DNA of 64,000 bases, taken from positions 1 to 64,000 of the forward strand of contig CAJJDH010000018.1 of assembly GCA_905182905.1 (NCBI GenBank), read 5' to 3'. Made by a program: the position numbers and the translations under genes. Shown in pieces: positions 43,315-51,904 of the stretch. Under the pieces are notes generated by a model. That model was not told where the DNA came from. It made no database searches and was given only the letters and a program-made list of their open reading frames with translations. Every line of letters starts with the position of its first letter. Position 1 is the stretch's first letter. This DNA is from a marine gamma proteobacterium HTCC2089 (lineage in GTDB: Bacteria > Pseudomonadota > Gammaproteobacteria > Pseudomonadales > Azotimanducaceae).

Positions 43315-44563
43315 TGCTGTCCTTTTTTTTACTCGTAACTAATTGCGCGGAAAATACGGAGACTATTTCATCCAGTAGATGTTCGGCTATCTGGCTTTTG
43401 CTCTGACGTGGGTATCTGGTCTCACCGTCTCTGTGTATGAACGTCACTTCATTGTCCTGACTGTTGAACCCTATGTCGTGGTCTGAGACGTCATTAACAA
43501 TAATGGCGTCTAAGCCCTTACGTGCAAGTTTGGCGCGAGCGTACTCCAATGTGTCATGGGTTTCCGCTGCAAATCCAACAACCAATGCCGTACTTTTGCT
43601 AGCGACAACACTGGCAATAATGTCCGGATTCTCCACAAGGCGCAGACTCATACTGGGCTCTTCAGACTCTGTGCGTTTAATCTTTTGGTCGTAGATGGCT
43701 TCCACTCTATAGTCGGCAACCGCTGCAACACCAATAAATACGTCAACATCCCCCAGACTTCGATGAACGGTATCGTGCATTTCAAGAGCAGTAGTGACAT
43801 CTACCCTTGTTATAGCTGGGTTGGACTCAGGCACACGTGGTCCGGCAATAACACTGACTCTAGCGCCTCGAGCTAGGGCAGCGTTGGCAATACTTAACCC
43901 CTGTAGGCCTGAGCTATGGTTAGAAATATAGCGTACTGGGTCTATGGCCTCTTGGGTGGGCCCGGTAGTAATCATGACGTGTAATCCCGCCCACTTAGTA
44001 CTTTGCTGTCCTGGCGCATATTGCTGCGCAACTATGGCTTGAATAATCTCGTCTGGCTCTGTCATGCGCCCAGGGCCGTCATCGCCACAGGCCTGATCAC
44101 CGTGATCCGGCCCGATTATGCGATAGTTATACTTTGCCAAAGTTTGTAGATTAGCCTGAGTAGCCGGGTGCTTATACATCTGCTGATTCATAGACGGTGC
44201 AACGCTGATAGGCGCTTGGGTTGCTAAGCAAAGGGTGGTGAGTAAATCGTCGGCTTGACCTTGAGCGAGTCGTGCTATGCAGTTGGCCGTGGCTGGCGCA
44301 ATGACAATTTGATCCGCCCAGCGCGCCAATTCGATATGCCCCATGGCGGCTTCAGCGCCCTCGTCCCAAAGTGTATTACGCACGGCACTGCCGGATACTG
44401 CCTGCAGGGCAGTTGGCGTAACAAAGTGGTGGGCATTTTCTGACATCACTACCTTTACTTCTGCTCCTTGCGCTACTAAACCTCGCACAAGAGCCGGGGT
44501 TTTGTAGGCTGCGATGCCTGACGAAATGCCTAGTAAAATGTGTTGCCCTGCAAGTTTGGACAT
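43304..44563 (-). CDS. coaBC: bifunctional phosphopantothenoylcysteine decarboxylase/phosphopantothenate-cysteine ligase
   Basis: A 419-aa fused coenzyme A enzyme. The ATG at 44563 ([20 protein letters not shown]) follows CAAGGTTTTGCT, an AAGG ribosome site; a start at 44581 adds only six residues. The CoaC (flavin) half has GISSGIAAYKTPALVR, IVIAPATANCIARLAQGQAD and PSMNQQMYKHPATQANL. The CoaB half has MITTGPTQEAIDPVRYISNH-SSG, ADYRVEAIYDQKIKRTE and FAAETHD. In many gammaproteobacteria dut sits between coaBC and algC; here they overlap directly. It diverges from radC with practically no intergenic space. Confidence 0.96.
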   Translation of the reverse strand: MSKLAGQHILLGISSGIAAYKTPALVRGLVAQGAEVKVVMSENAHHFVTPTALQAVSGSAVRNTLWDEGAEAAMGHIELARWADQIVIAPATANCIARLAQGQADDLLTTLCLATQAPISVAPSMNQQMYKHPATQANLQTLAKYNYRIIGPDHGDQACGDDGPGRMTEPDEIIQAIVAQQYAPGQQSTKWAGLHVMITTGPTQEAIDPVRYISNHSSGLQGLSIANAALARGARVSVIAGPRVPESNPAITRVDVTTALEMHDTVHRSLGDVDVFIGVAAVADYRVEAIYDQKIKRTESEEPSMSLRLVENPDIIASVVASKSTALVVGFAAETHDTLEYARAKLARKGLDAIIVNDVSDHDIGFNSQDNEVTFIHRDGETRYPRQSKSQIAEHLLDEIVSVFSAQLVTSKKKDSNEQ

Positions 44564-45385
44564 AGCAAAACCTTGAATCACTTAGAAGATGAGTACGACA
44601 CAAACGCTACTAGCGTTACTTCGAAGTTAGCTTCGAAGTTAGCGTCGAAAAAAGCGAAGGTTAACATTGAACCTTGCAAAGACGTAGTCAATAAAGAGTT
44701 GCGAAATAAAGATGTAATTACTGCGTGGCAGGAAGATGAAAGGCCAAGAGAGCGGCTTTTCCGCCATGGACCCGAAAATCTCTCTACGGCAGAACTTTTG
44801 GCTCTGTGCTTGGTTTCTGGTAGCCCCGGTGAAGATGCAGTACGTATGTCGCGCAGGCTGTTAGAAGAGTTTGGTGGGATAGGTCCATTACTTGGCGCAC
44901 CGGTTGGTGCTCTAATGAAATTCCGCGGCGTAGGTTTAGCTAAAGCGGCGCAGATTAAGGCCATACACGAACTCATGGCCCGGGATGTGGAAGCAGATCT
45001 AGTCAAAGGCTTACGCTTTAACGACCAGCAATCAGTCAGTCGATATTTGCGCAAGCGTATTGGTAACTCGCCTAGCGAGGTGTTCGCCTGTTTGTATTTA
45101 AATTCTAAGCATGAATTGCTCTCATTTGATGTTCTGTTTAATGGCTCTATTGATCGTGCTCATGTGCATCCACGAGAGGTATTGCGTAGAGGTATTGAGT
45201 TGAATGCAGCGGCGCTAATATTCGCTCACAATCACCCGTCTGGTGTTGCAGAGCCAAGTCAGGCCGATATTTTTTTGACCAAAGAGCTCGCGGACCTACT
45301 CAAGCAGGTAGATATTCGAGTACTGGATCATTTTGTAGTTTGCGCCAGAAATACGGTTTCTTTGGCCGCTAGAGGCCTGATCTAG
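44540..45385 (+). CDS. radC: RadC/JAB-domain protein, uncertain extended N-terminus
   Basis: RadC family protein with an HhH region and a C-terminal JAMM metalloprotease-like domain; its precise function is unsettled. The frame from the GTG at 44540 gives 281 aa, ~55 more than usual, and overlaps the divergent coaBC start. Family similarity begins only near residue 58 ([20 protein letters not shown]), so a TTG at 44699 is a plausible real start. The N-terminal extension includes the peptide repeat [11 protein letters not shown]. The JAMM residues are intact ([17 protein letters not shown], with Glu in [11 protein letters not shown]). The next genes, rpmB and rpmG, follow in the same order as in E. 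coli. Confidence 0.9.
   Translation: MLPCKFGHSKTLNHLEDEYDTNATSVTSKLASKLASKKAKVNIEPCKDVVNKELRNKDVITAWQEDERPRERLFRHGPENLSTAELLALCLVSGSPGEDAVRMSRRLLEEFGGIGPLLGAPVGALMKFRGVGLAKAAQIKAIHELMARDVEADLVKGLRFNDQQSVSRYLRKRIGNSPSEVFACLYLNSKHELLSFDVLFNGSIDRAHVHPREVLRRGIELNAAALIFAHNHPSGVAEPSQADIFLTKELADLLKQVDIRVLDHFVVCARNTVSLAARGLI
44620..44643 (+). repeat. two tandem 12-bp repeats in the 5' part of radC
   Basis: TTCGAAGTTAGC occurs twice in direct succession (44620-44631 and 44632-44643), followed by a partial third copy (GTCGAAAAAAGC). In frame it encodes the SKLA repeat. It lies within the disputed N-terminal extension of radC. Confidence 0.8.
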
Positions 45386-45394
45386 CCTTTTTTG

Positions 45395-45423
45395 TTGCCC
45401 TGATACCGTCATTTTGGTATAAA
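45395..45423 (+). promoter_or_regulatory. candidate sigma-70 promoter of rpmB-rpmG
   Basis: TTGCCC (45395-45400) and TATAAA (45418-45423) are separated by 17 nt, close to the sigma-70 consensus. The predicted start is near 45430, ~24 nt before the rpmB ATG. It begins right after the radC stop. Confidence 0.55.
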
Positions 45424-45453
45424 CGCGCCTCAAATTTTCTAGGGAACCCGACC

Positions 45454-45690
45454 ATGTCAAAGGTATGTCAGGTCACAGGCAAAAGACCAATGGCTGGCAA
45501 CAATGTCAGTCATGCAATGAATAAGACGAGAAGGCGCTTTTTGCCTAATCTGCATTACCATCGTTTTTGGGTGGAATCAGAAAAGCGTTACGTCAAATTA
45601 CGTGTATCTTCTAACGGTATGCGTATTATCGACAAGAAAGGTATTGATATTGTCCTTAAGGACGTGCGTGCTGCAGGCCATAAGGTATAA
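45454..45690 (+). CDS. rpmB: 50S ribosomal protein L28
   Basis: A 78-aa protein of the large ribosomal subunit. The sequence [40 protein letters not shown] and [17 protein letters not shown] is a standard L28 of the cysteine-containing (C+) type with Cys5 only. It is followed 139 nt later by rpmG. The start is an ATG after AGGGAACCCGACC. Confidence 0.98.
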   Translation: MSKVCQVTGKRPMAGNNVSHAMNKTRRRFLPNLHYHRFWVESEKRYVKLRVSSNGMRIIDKKGIDIVLKDVRAAGHKV

Positions 45691-45829
45691 ACAACTTTAG
45701 TTGGTCTTGTTACCTACTTATCGCTAATAGTTAATTCTAAAAGAGGTAAGATTAAGTAAATGACTAAGTAAAAGACTAAGGAAAAGGCTGAGTTGCTGGG
45801 CTAGCCATCAACAAAATTGGATTAAGATT

Positions 45830-45985
45830 ATGCGTGATAAAATCAAACTCGTTTCAAGTGCCGGTACAGGACACTATTACACGACTGATAAAAACAAAAA
45901 GAACACACCAGACAAGATGGAAATAAAGAAATTCGATCCTGTTGTACGTAAGCATGTGCTCTACAAGGAAGCTAAGATCAAGTAA
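45830..45985 (+). CDS. rpmG: 50S ribosomal protein L33
   Basis: A 51-aa large-subunit protein: [20 protein letters not shown], then [20 protein letters not shown] and [10 protein letters not shown]. There are no zinc-binding cysteines (the C-minus form usual in Proteobacteria). It follows rpmB, as in most gammaproteobacteria, and mutM starts 3 nt after its stop. The 139 nt between rpmB and rpmG contain no other recognisable gene. Confidence 0.97.
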   Translation: MRDKIKLVSSAGTGHYYTTDKNKKNTPDKMEIKKFDPVVRKHVLYKEAKIK

Positions 45986-45988
45986 GGG

Positions 45989-46825
45989 ATGCCTGAACTC
46001 CCCGAAGTCGAAACGACTCGGCGGGGCATAGAGCCCTTCCTTACTGATCAATCGATCCTTGCTATAGATGTCCGGCAGCCTCGCCTGAGGTGGCCGGTAG
46101 ATTTGCCGCACAATCTCGCCGGCAGCAAAGTCACGAACATCACTCGACGTGGCAAATATATTCTTATAACTACCCATGTGGGCACCTTGATCATCCATCT
46201 TGGTATGTCCGGTAGCTTGAGGGTGGTTAGCCCCAAAACGCCCCCTAAATTGCACGATCACATCGACATAAAATTGAGCGGTGACCATTGGTTGCGGTTC
46301 AATGATCCGCGCCGGTTTGGTAGCTTTCATTTTCAATCTGGTGATGCACATGATCATTGGTTACTGAAAAATTTGGGCGTAGAGCCTCTAGAAAATGAAT
46401 TTTCTGGTGATTATCTGTTTGAAAGTTCTAGGCGTCGCAAGGTTGCGGTGAAGAATCATATTATGGACGGCAAAATCGTTGTAGGCGTGGGTAATATTTA
46501 TGCCGCAGAGTCATTGTTTATGGCGAAAATCAGACCGGCGACAGCTGCGCACAGGGTGAGTCGACTAGCTTATGAGAATCTGGCCCAAGCAATTCGTATG
46601 ATTTTGTCGCGAGCCATTAAAGTTGGCGGCACTACCTTGCGGGATTTCGTTGGCTCGGATGGCCAGCCCGGATACTTCAGTCAAAGCCTAAATGTCTATG
46701 GGCGCGAGGGGCTGCCCTGTAGAGACTGCGCTAGCCCGCTTAAAGGGCAGGTGCTCGGCCAACGTAGTACTGTTTATTGTCCTAGTTGCCAGACTTTCAG
46801 TGGCTGGGGTAAGAAGCCGCATTAA
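45989..46825 (+). CDS. mutM: formamidopyrimidine-DNA glycosylase MutM
   Basis: A 278-aa bifunctional glycosylase/AP-lyase that removes 8-oxoguanine. The N-terminal catalytic Pro-Glu is intact (MPELPEVETTRRGIEPFL). Also present are HLGMSGSLRV, FNDPRRFGSF, the H2TH region (VVGVGNIYAAESLFMAKI) and the C-terminal zinc finger with CRDC and CPSC pairs. It begins 3 nt after rpmG and converges with coaD across ~60 nt that show no terminator-like hairpin. Confidence 0.97.
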   Translation: MPELPEVETTRRGIEPFLTDQSILAIDVRQPRLRWPVDLPHNLAGSKVTNITRRGKYILITTHVGTLIIHLGMSGSLRVVSPKTPPKLHDHIDIKLSGDHWLRFNDPRRFGSFHFQSGDAHDHWLLKNLGVEPLENEFSGDYLFESSRRRKVAVKNHIMDGKIVVGVGNIYAAESLFMAKIRPATAAHRVSRLAYENLAQAIRMILSRAIKVGGTTLRDFVGSDGQPGYFSQSLNVYGREGLPCRDCASPLKGQVLGQRSTVYCPSCQTFSGWGKKPH

Positions 46826-46885
46826 AGGATTGCTGCAGCTCCATAGATTCAGTCAGATCTTCTTCTGAGCAAAGCCTCTATCCAT

Positions 46886-47377
46886 CTATTTCTTGGCGTT
46901 TTTGGCGTCGAGTTCAGCAATTACCTCGGGATGGACGAATTGAGATATGTCACCACCTAGTGCAGATATTTCTCTGACCAGCGTTGAGGATATAAACGAG
47001 CAGTCTTTCGAGGTTGGAAGAAATACGTATTCAATCTGTGGATCTAAAGACCTATTCATTTCTGCCATTTGGAATTCGTAGTCAAAATCCGTGACTGTGC
47101 GGAGGCCCCGAAGTACAAAGCGTGTGTCTTTCTCTCTAACGTAGTCGACCAAAAGCGAGTTAAAACCCTCTACGGACACTCTGTCTCCGTATTTTTCAAG
47201 CACCTTCTCACAGAGGGTAATTCTGTCCGCTAGATCTACCTTAGGGTCTTTATTGATAGATGTGCCAATGGCTAAGATGACATGGTCGAATAGATGCAAT
47301 GCCCGCTCTACAAGATCTGTGTGCCCATTGGTGATGGGGTTAAATGATCCTGGGTAAACTACTGTTCTATTTGGCAT
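46886..47377 (-). CDS. coaD: phosphopantetheine adenylyltransferase CoaD
   Basis: A 163-aa nucleotidyltransferase for the penultimate step of coenzyme A synthesis. The (H/T)xGH-type loop appears as YPGSFNPITNGHTDLVERAL. FVLRGLRTVTDFDYEFQMAE-MNRSLDPQIE and SKDCSFISSTLVREISALGGD are characteristic. Many family members have GTFDP at the loop; here it is GSFNP. It lies after rsmD on the leftward strand, the usual rsmD-coaD neighbourhood beside mutM and ftsY. Confidence 0.96.
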   Translation of the reverse strand: MPNRTVVYPGSFNPITNGHTDLVERALHLFDHVILAIGTSINKDPKVDLADRITLCEKVLEKYGDRVSVEGFNSLLVDYVREKDTRFVLRGLRTVTDFDYEFQMAEMNRSLDPQIEYVFLPTSKDCSFISSTLVREISALGGDISQFVHPEVIAELDAKNAKK

Positions 47378-47481
47378 CGTATTTTTCTCTGCGCGCTTTG
47401 GCGTCCAACTTCTATATTGAGGAAGCGATACTAGCCCTGGGTTTTTATGACTGCAAGCCGATCTATTTGAATATTGTGTAA

Positions 47482-48066
47482 TTAGCTTACAAGATTTTTT
47501 TCTACCATTAGCACGCTAAAAGTGTTGCCGCCTGAGGTTCTTTTGTCGATATTGAAGCCGTTTTTTTGCGCCAGCTCTTCAATTATTTCAGCTCGATCAG
47601 ATTCCACATAGACATATTTTTGTGCAAGTTTTCTTTGCGCTATCACTTCGATACATGCTTCTAACAGCTTTGGTTGGTTATATGGTGGGTCGAGAAAGAT
47701 AATGTCAAAGGACTCCTCTAGAGCCTTCAGATAGGCAAGGGCATCGGTTTTTACAACCAGCCCACAAGACGTTTCGAGGGCGCTAATGTTCTGCTCAAGT
47801 GAGCGAAAAGCAGCAGCTTCGTTTTCAACCATAGTCACTTCCCTAGCACCTTGGGAGAGAGCCTCGATACCAAGCGAGCCAGAACCTGCAAATAGGTCAA
47901 GGCATCTTGTTGTATGAATTTCTGGCCTCAGCCAATTGAACAAGGTTTCTCTTGTTCTACCCAATGTCGGCCTTAAATCACCAACCTCGGGAAAAGAAAT
48001 TTTTCGCCCCCTCCACTTACCACCGATAATGCGTATGGTCTGAGTTTTAGTACTTTGTTTTTTCAT
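47482..48066 (-). CDS. rsmD: 16S rRNA (guanine(966)-N(2))-methyltransferase RsmD
   Basis: A 194-aa SAM-dependent methyltransferase acting on the small-subunit rRNA. IRIIGGKWRGRKISFPE, RPTLGRTRETLFNWL, SAM motif I (CLDLFAGSGSLGIEALSQGA) and the catalytic DPPY motif (IIFLDPPYNQPKLLE) are clear. It diverges from ftsY across ~195 bp, the classical ftsY/rsmD arrangement of gammaproteobacteria. Confidence 0.96.
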   Translation of the reverse strand: MKKQSTKTQTIRIIGGKWRGRKISFPEVGDLRPTLGRTRETLFNWLRPEIHTTRCLDLFAGSGSLGIEALSQGAREVTMVENEAAAFRSLEQNISALETSCGLVVKTDALAYLKALEESFDIIFLDPPYNQPKLLEACIEVIAQRKLAQKYVYVESDRAEIIEELAQKNGFNIDKRTSGGNTFSVLMVEKNLVS

Positions 48067-48260
48067 AGGAAATGTAATGACTGGGGCATAGATTTAATGC
48101 CGGTTATTATAGAATGTTCTCGGCGCATTCACTCTGACCTTGGTGCTGACTAAAAGGCTTGTGGCCAGAGTAAGATGGCTTTGCGTTATAGTAAGCCGGT
48201 CGCAGGTTCCAATATACCCTTCGGCTTTTCGAAAAGTAGTTCACCATAGATGATATCAAT

Positions 48261-49229
48261 ATGTCCGACAGCAACGACTCTGGCCTTTTTTCCAAACTAA
48301 GATCAGGCCTAGCAAAAACTCGCGCCCAACTTGCCGAGGGTGTGGGCAATCTGTTGCTTGGTGAAAAAGAAATCAATGACACGGTATTAGAAGATCTAGA
48401 AACAGCTCTAATCACTACGGATGTCGGCTTGGACACAACGTCGGATATTATTGAAAATTTGACACAACGTGCTCAACGTAGGGAATTGGCTAATACGCGT
48501 GCGCTGCACGAGGCCTTGCACGTGCAGTTGGTAGATCGGCTGGCGCCTATTTCTCAAAGTTTCGTGCTGCCGGAGAAAACAACCGGAATGCCTAGGGTCA
48601 TCTTTTTTGTAGGCGTGAACGGTGTTGGTAAAACTACCACCATTGGCAAGTTGGCTAAACGCTTTAAGGATGATGGTAAGAGTGTGCTGTTGGCTGCGGG
48701 TGATACTTTTCGCGCAGCCGCAGTGGAACAGCTACAAGCGTGGGGTGAGCGTAACGATATTCCGGTGATAGCTCAGCCCCAAGGTTCCGATAGTGCCTCC
48801 GTAGTCTTTGATGCTGTGCAATCTGCCCAGGCCCGAGATGTAGATGTCCTGCTGGTTGATACGGCTGGCCGGTTGCAAGCTAAAACTCAGTTGATGGATG
48901 AGCTAGAGAAGGTGCAGAGGGTAGTTAAGAGGTTAGATCCAGACGCGCCCCATGAGGTGATTTTGGTACTCGATGGAGGTGTTGGCCAGAATGCGCTGAG
49001 CCAGGTAAAGCTATTCGATGAGGCCGTCAAGCTAACAGGGTTAGTAGTAACTAAACTTGATGGCACGGCTAAAGCCGGGGTGATTTTTGCTGTTGCAAAT
49101 GGCGCGGGTGGCGTACCCAAGGTGCCACTGTATTTTATTGGTGTTGGTGAAGGTGTAGAAGATCTGCGCCCCTTCAATGCGGACGAGTTTGTGCAAGCAT
49201 TACTCTCTAATGATGAAGGAATTGATTAG
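48261..49229 (+). CDS. ftsY: signal recognition particle receptor FtsY
   Basis: A 322-aa SRP receptor GTPase that delivers ribosomes making membrane proteins. Only a short N-terminal lead (~10 residues) precedes the N domain (GLFSKLRSGLAKTRAQLAEG); the long acidic A domain of E. coli FtsY is absent. G-domain motifs are G1 GVNGVGKTTTIGKLA, DTFRAAAVEQL, G3 DTAGRLQAKTQLMDEL, G4 TKLDGTAKAG and GVGEGVEDLRPF. It heads ftsY-ftsE-ftsX-rpoH in the standard order, with ftsE 5 nt downstream. Confidence 0.97.
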   Translation: MSDSNDSGLFSKLRSGLAKTRAQLAEGVGNLLLGEKEINDTVLEDLETALITTDVGLDTTSDIIENLTQRAQRRELANTRALHEALHVQLVDRLAPISQSFVLPEKTTGMPRVIFFVGVNGVGKTTTIGKLAKRFKDDGKSVLLAAGDTFRAAAVEQLQAWGERNDIPVIAQPQGSDSASVVFDAVQSAQARDVDVLLVDTAGRLQAKTQLMDELEKVQRVVKRLDPDAPHEVILVLDGGVGQNALSQVKLFDEAVKLTGLVVTKLDGTAKAGVIFAVANGAGGVPKVPLYFIGVGEGVEDLRPFNADEFVQALLSNDEGID

Positions 49230-49234
49230 ATCTA

Positions 49235-49936
49235 ATGGCGGGCATAGTTTTAGATAACGTCACCAAACAATTTTCTAACGGATACAAAGCGTTAGAAGAA
49301 ATTTCTGTGACCTTTGATGCTGGGACTATGACATTTCTTACCGGTCATTCTGGGGCGGGTAAAAGTACCTTTTTAAGACTTCTTATTGGCGCTGATGAAC
49401 CTACCCGAGGCCGCGTGTTAGTGGGCGGTGTAGACATCAGCCAGTTACGCAAAAAGCGTATGCCATGGTATCGGCGCTCTGTAGGTGTGGTATTTCAAGA
49501 CCACCACCTACTAGCGGATCGCTCGGTGTTTGAGAATGTAGCACTGCCGCTGCGTATCGGACATTTCCCAGCCAAAGAAATTGCCTCCCGGGTACGTGGT
49601 GCGTTGAGTGCTGTTGATTTACTCGATAAAGAAAAGCTTTTGCCAGGATTTTTGTCCACTGGCGAGCAACAGCGCGTAGGTATCGCCCGGGCCGTTGTGA
49701 ATAGACCCAAAATTTTGTTTGCTGATGAACCAACAGGCAACCTAGACCCTACCTTGTCGAAAACGATAATGGATCTGTTTAGCCAGTTTAGAGAGATTGG
49801 TACCACTGTCATTATCGCCACTCATGACATAGGGCTGGTCAAAGACATGGGGCAACCCACGCTGAATTTGATCGCCGGGCGTTTAGACCCTGCTGGGTCT
49901 AGTGGTCTCGTAGGCCAGACCGAAGTTAGACGATGA
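49235..49936 (+). CDS. ftsE: cell division ABC-type ATPase FtsE
   Basis: A 233-aa ATPase that, with FtsX, controls periplasmic amidase activation at the septum. It shows Walker A GHSGAGKSTFLRLL, Q-loop VFQDHHLL, the signature as LSTGEQQRVGIARA (LSGGEQQR is more common), Walker B ILFADEPTGNLDP and H-loop TTVIIATHDI. The N-terminus IVLDNVTKQFSNGYKALEEI is typical. The gene follows ftsY by 5 nt and is followed by ftsX 15 nt later. Confidence 0.96.
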   Translation: MAGIVLDNVTKQFSNGYKALEEISVTFDAGTMTFLTGHSGAGKSTFLRLLIGADEPTRGRVLVGGVDISQLRKKRMPWYRRSVGVVFQDHHLLADRSVFENVALPLRIGHFPAKEIASRVRGALSAVDLLDKEKLLPGFLSTGEQQRVGIARAVVNRPKILFADEPTGNLDPTLSKTIMDLFSQFREIGTTVIIATHDIGLVKDMGQPTLNLIAGRLDPAGSSGLVGQTEVRR

Positions 49937-49951
49937 ATATTTGGATTACCC

Positions 49952-50929
49952 GTGGAAAGTAAGCAAAGTGAAAATCTCGATCCTTGGGGTAAACCTGTTG
50001 GCGGCTTCGCTAATTGGCTTAAAGATCACGGTCGAACATTTAATGAAACCACTCTCTTTGTCAGCCAGCGTTTAGCAAGTAGCTTGTTTGTCTGGTTTCT
50101 AGTGGGTATTGCCCTATCTCTGCCGGGAGTTCTTTGGCTGGCTCAAGTGAACCTTCAGGCTGTCGGCGAGGGTTGGCAGGGTCGCGCCGGATTGACAGTC
50201 TACTTTGAGCCGGTGGTCGACACACAAGATATAGAAGATGTGCTGTTGGATCTGAAAAAAGTGCCAATAGTAAAAACCGCCTCATTAACTACATCGGATC
50301 AGGCGTTGCAGGACTTCATTGCTCAGACCTCTGAATCTCAGGACCTGCGCAATATCCTTGAGAGCTTAGATGCGAACCCATTACCCGCGTCTATTCAAAT
50401 TACCACTCTGGACAGCGCAAACTTTATTCAGCTTGAGAGTCTGCAACGGCGGCTGAGTGCGCAAAAGCAAATCAATGATGTTGTGATCGAGAAGACCTGG
50501 TTAGAGCGCCTAGCTGACCTTACAACGCTGCTAAATCGGTTGGGTTGGATCCTAGGTTTGTTGTTTGCATTTGGCGCAATTTTTGTAACGTCGGCATCTG
50601 TGCGCCTAGCCATAGAGTCGCGGTTGGAAGAGCTGCGGGTCATGGCTTTAGTAGGTGCGACTAGGGGGCAGATGCGCCGGCCGTTCATCTACTTTGGTGC
50701 TTGTTACGGCTTCGGTGGTGGAGTTATGGCGGTTATGTTCTTGGCATTAATTCTCACCAGCATTGAAGGTCCTCTTCAGGCTTTGCTTGGCAGTTACCAA
50801 GTTCCTCTGCAAGTTAAGGGTTTCGATGGCGCATTTTTGTTGTGGGTTGTGGGGGTTGGTGTTGCCCTGGGCATAATTGGTGCGTGGGTGGCAGTAAAGC
50901 AACGTTTGCGCAGCGCCCAGATTCTATAG
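49952..50929 (+). CDS. ftsX: cell division protein FtsX
   Basis: A 325-aa four-TM partner of FtsE. The GTG start gives MESKQSENLDPWGKPVGG, then a cytoplasmic stretch and TM1 (~48-68, VWFLVGIALSLPGVLWLA). A large periplasmic domain (~70-190, the amidase-activator-binding part) contains GLTVYFEPVVDTQDIEDVLL. Three C-terminal TM helices follow, with FVTSASVRLAIESRLEELRV and MALVGATRGQMRRPFIYFG between the first two. The last gene of this run; a CIRCE-containing 120-bp gap separates it from rpoH. Confidence 0.95.
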   Translation: MESKQSENLDPWGKPVGGFANWLKDHGRTFNETTLFVSQRLASSLFVWFLVGIALSLPGVLWLAQVNLQAVGEGWQGRAGLTVYFEPVVDTQDIEDVLLDLKKVPIVKTASLTTSDQALQDFIAQTSESQDLRNILESLDANPLPASIQITTLDSANFIQLESLQRRLSAQKQINDVVIEKTWLERLADLTTLLNRLGWILGLLFAFGAIFVTSASVRLAIESRLEELRVMALVGATRGQMRRPFIYFGACYGFGGGVMAVMFLALILTSIEGPLQALLGSYQVPLQVKGFDGAFLLWVVGVGVALGIIGAWVAVKQRLRSAQIL

Positions 50930-50991
50930 CAGGCCGCTATCTGCGGGCGGCTGAAGGTGGCTTTTTCCTTCCGATTGAGTAGAATTCCGCA

Positions 50992-51018
50992 TTAGCACTC
51001 TTCGAGCTAGAGTGCTAA
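50992..51018. promoter_or_regulatory. CIRCE element (HrcA operator) upstream of rpoH
   Basis: TTAGCACTC (50992-51000), nine bases, then GAGTGCTAA (51010-51018): a perfect copy of the CIRCE inverted repeat. The element ends 31 nt before the rpoH ATG at 51050. A possible -10 (TAACAT, 51016-51021) overlaps its right arm, so bound HrcA would block transcription. hrcA itself is not in the window. Confidence 0.92.
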
Positions 51019-51049
51019 CATCGAATTTTGTGTTACCGGAAGTATCACT

Positions 51050-51901
51050 ATGACTACAAATATTATGGCAATGCCAAGTATTGCACCAGGTCGCGACCTT
51101 GATGCCTATTTGCGCACTATCAGTCAATTTCCCATCCTTAAGCCGGAAGAGGAAAAGGTCCTTGCTGAGCGTTTTTACGCCGATGGCGACATCGACGCGG
51201 CTCGTGAGTTAGTTATGTGTCACCTACGATTTGTCGTCCACCTCGCAAGGTCGTACAAGGGCTATGGACTCTCTCAAGCAGATTTAATCCAAGAAGGTAA
51301 TGTCGGCTTGATGAAAGCGGTGAAGAGGTTTGACCCCAATGTAGGAGTGCGGTTGATTTCTTTTGCCGTGCATTGGATCAAGGCTGAGATTCACGAATAT
51401 ATTCTACGTAACTGGCGCATCGTCAAAGTAGCGACCACTAAATCGCAGCGGAAGTTGTTTTTCAATCTACGCGGCGCTAAGCGCAGTAGTGCTTGGTTGA
51501 GCTTAGAGGAAACTCAAGCCATAGCTAATGATCTTGGTGTATCTGCAGCAGAAGTCACGCGTATGGAAGGCAGATTGAGTGCCAGCGACATGGCATTTGA
51601 TGGCTATGGTACGGATGAAGAAACTGCTACGGCGCCAATGCACTTTTTGGCTTCCGCCGCGCCGGACCCTGCAGACCTAGTAGCTGATGAACATATGCAG
51701 CAAGATGCTAGTTTGCGGTTAAGTGCTGGGCTTGCCGGGCTCGATGAGCGTAGTAGAGATATCCTCCAACAACGTTGGTTGAGTGATGCCAAGTCCACAC
51801 TTCACGAGTTAGCTGCTGAATATGGTGTTTCCGCAGAACGTATTCGACAATTAGAAAAGAATGCGATGAAGAAGCTTAAACTTGCGATTGCAGCTGACTA
51901 A
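51050..51901 (+). CDS. rpoH: heat-shock sigma factor RpoH (sigma-32)
   Basis: A 283-aa sigma factor directing RNAP to chaperone and protease genes. Region 2 (QADLIQEGNVGLMKAVKRFD, FAVHWIKAEIHEYILRNWR), the diagnostic RpoH box (KSQRKLFFNLR) and region 4 (ELAAEYGVSAERIRQLEKNA) are all present. The N-terminus MTTNIMAMPSIAPGRDLDAY is of normal form. It follows ftsX as in E. coli and Pseudomonas, but it is preceded by a perfect CIRCE repeat, adding a probable HrcA input. The next gene (DUF423) starts 3 nt after the stop. Confidence 0.98.
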   Translation: MTTNIMAMPSIAPGRDLDAYLRTISQFPILKPEEEKVLAERFYADGDIDAARELVMCHLRFVVHLARSYKGYGLSQADLIQEGNVGLMKAVKRFDPNVGVRLISFAVHWIKAEIHEYILRNWRIVKVATTKSQRKLFFNLRGAKRSSAWLSLEETQAIANDLGVSAAEVTRMEGRLSASDMAFDGYGTDEETATAPMHFLASAAPDPADLVADEHMQQDASLRLSAGLAGLDERSRDILQQRWLSDAKSTLHELAAEYGVSAERIRQLEKNAMKKLKLAIAAD

Positions 51902-51904
51902 TAA

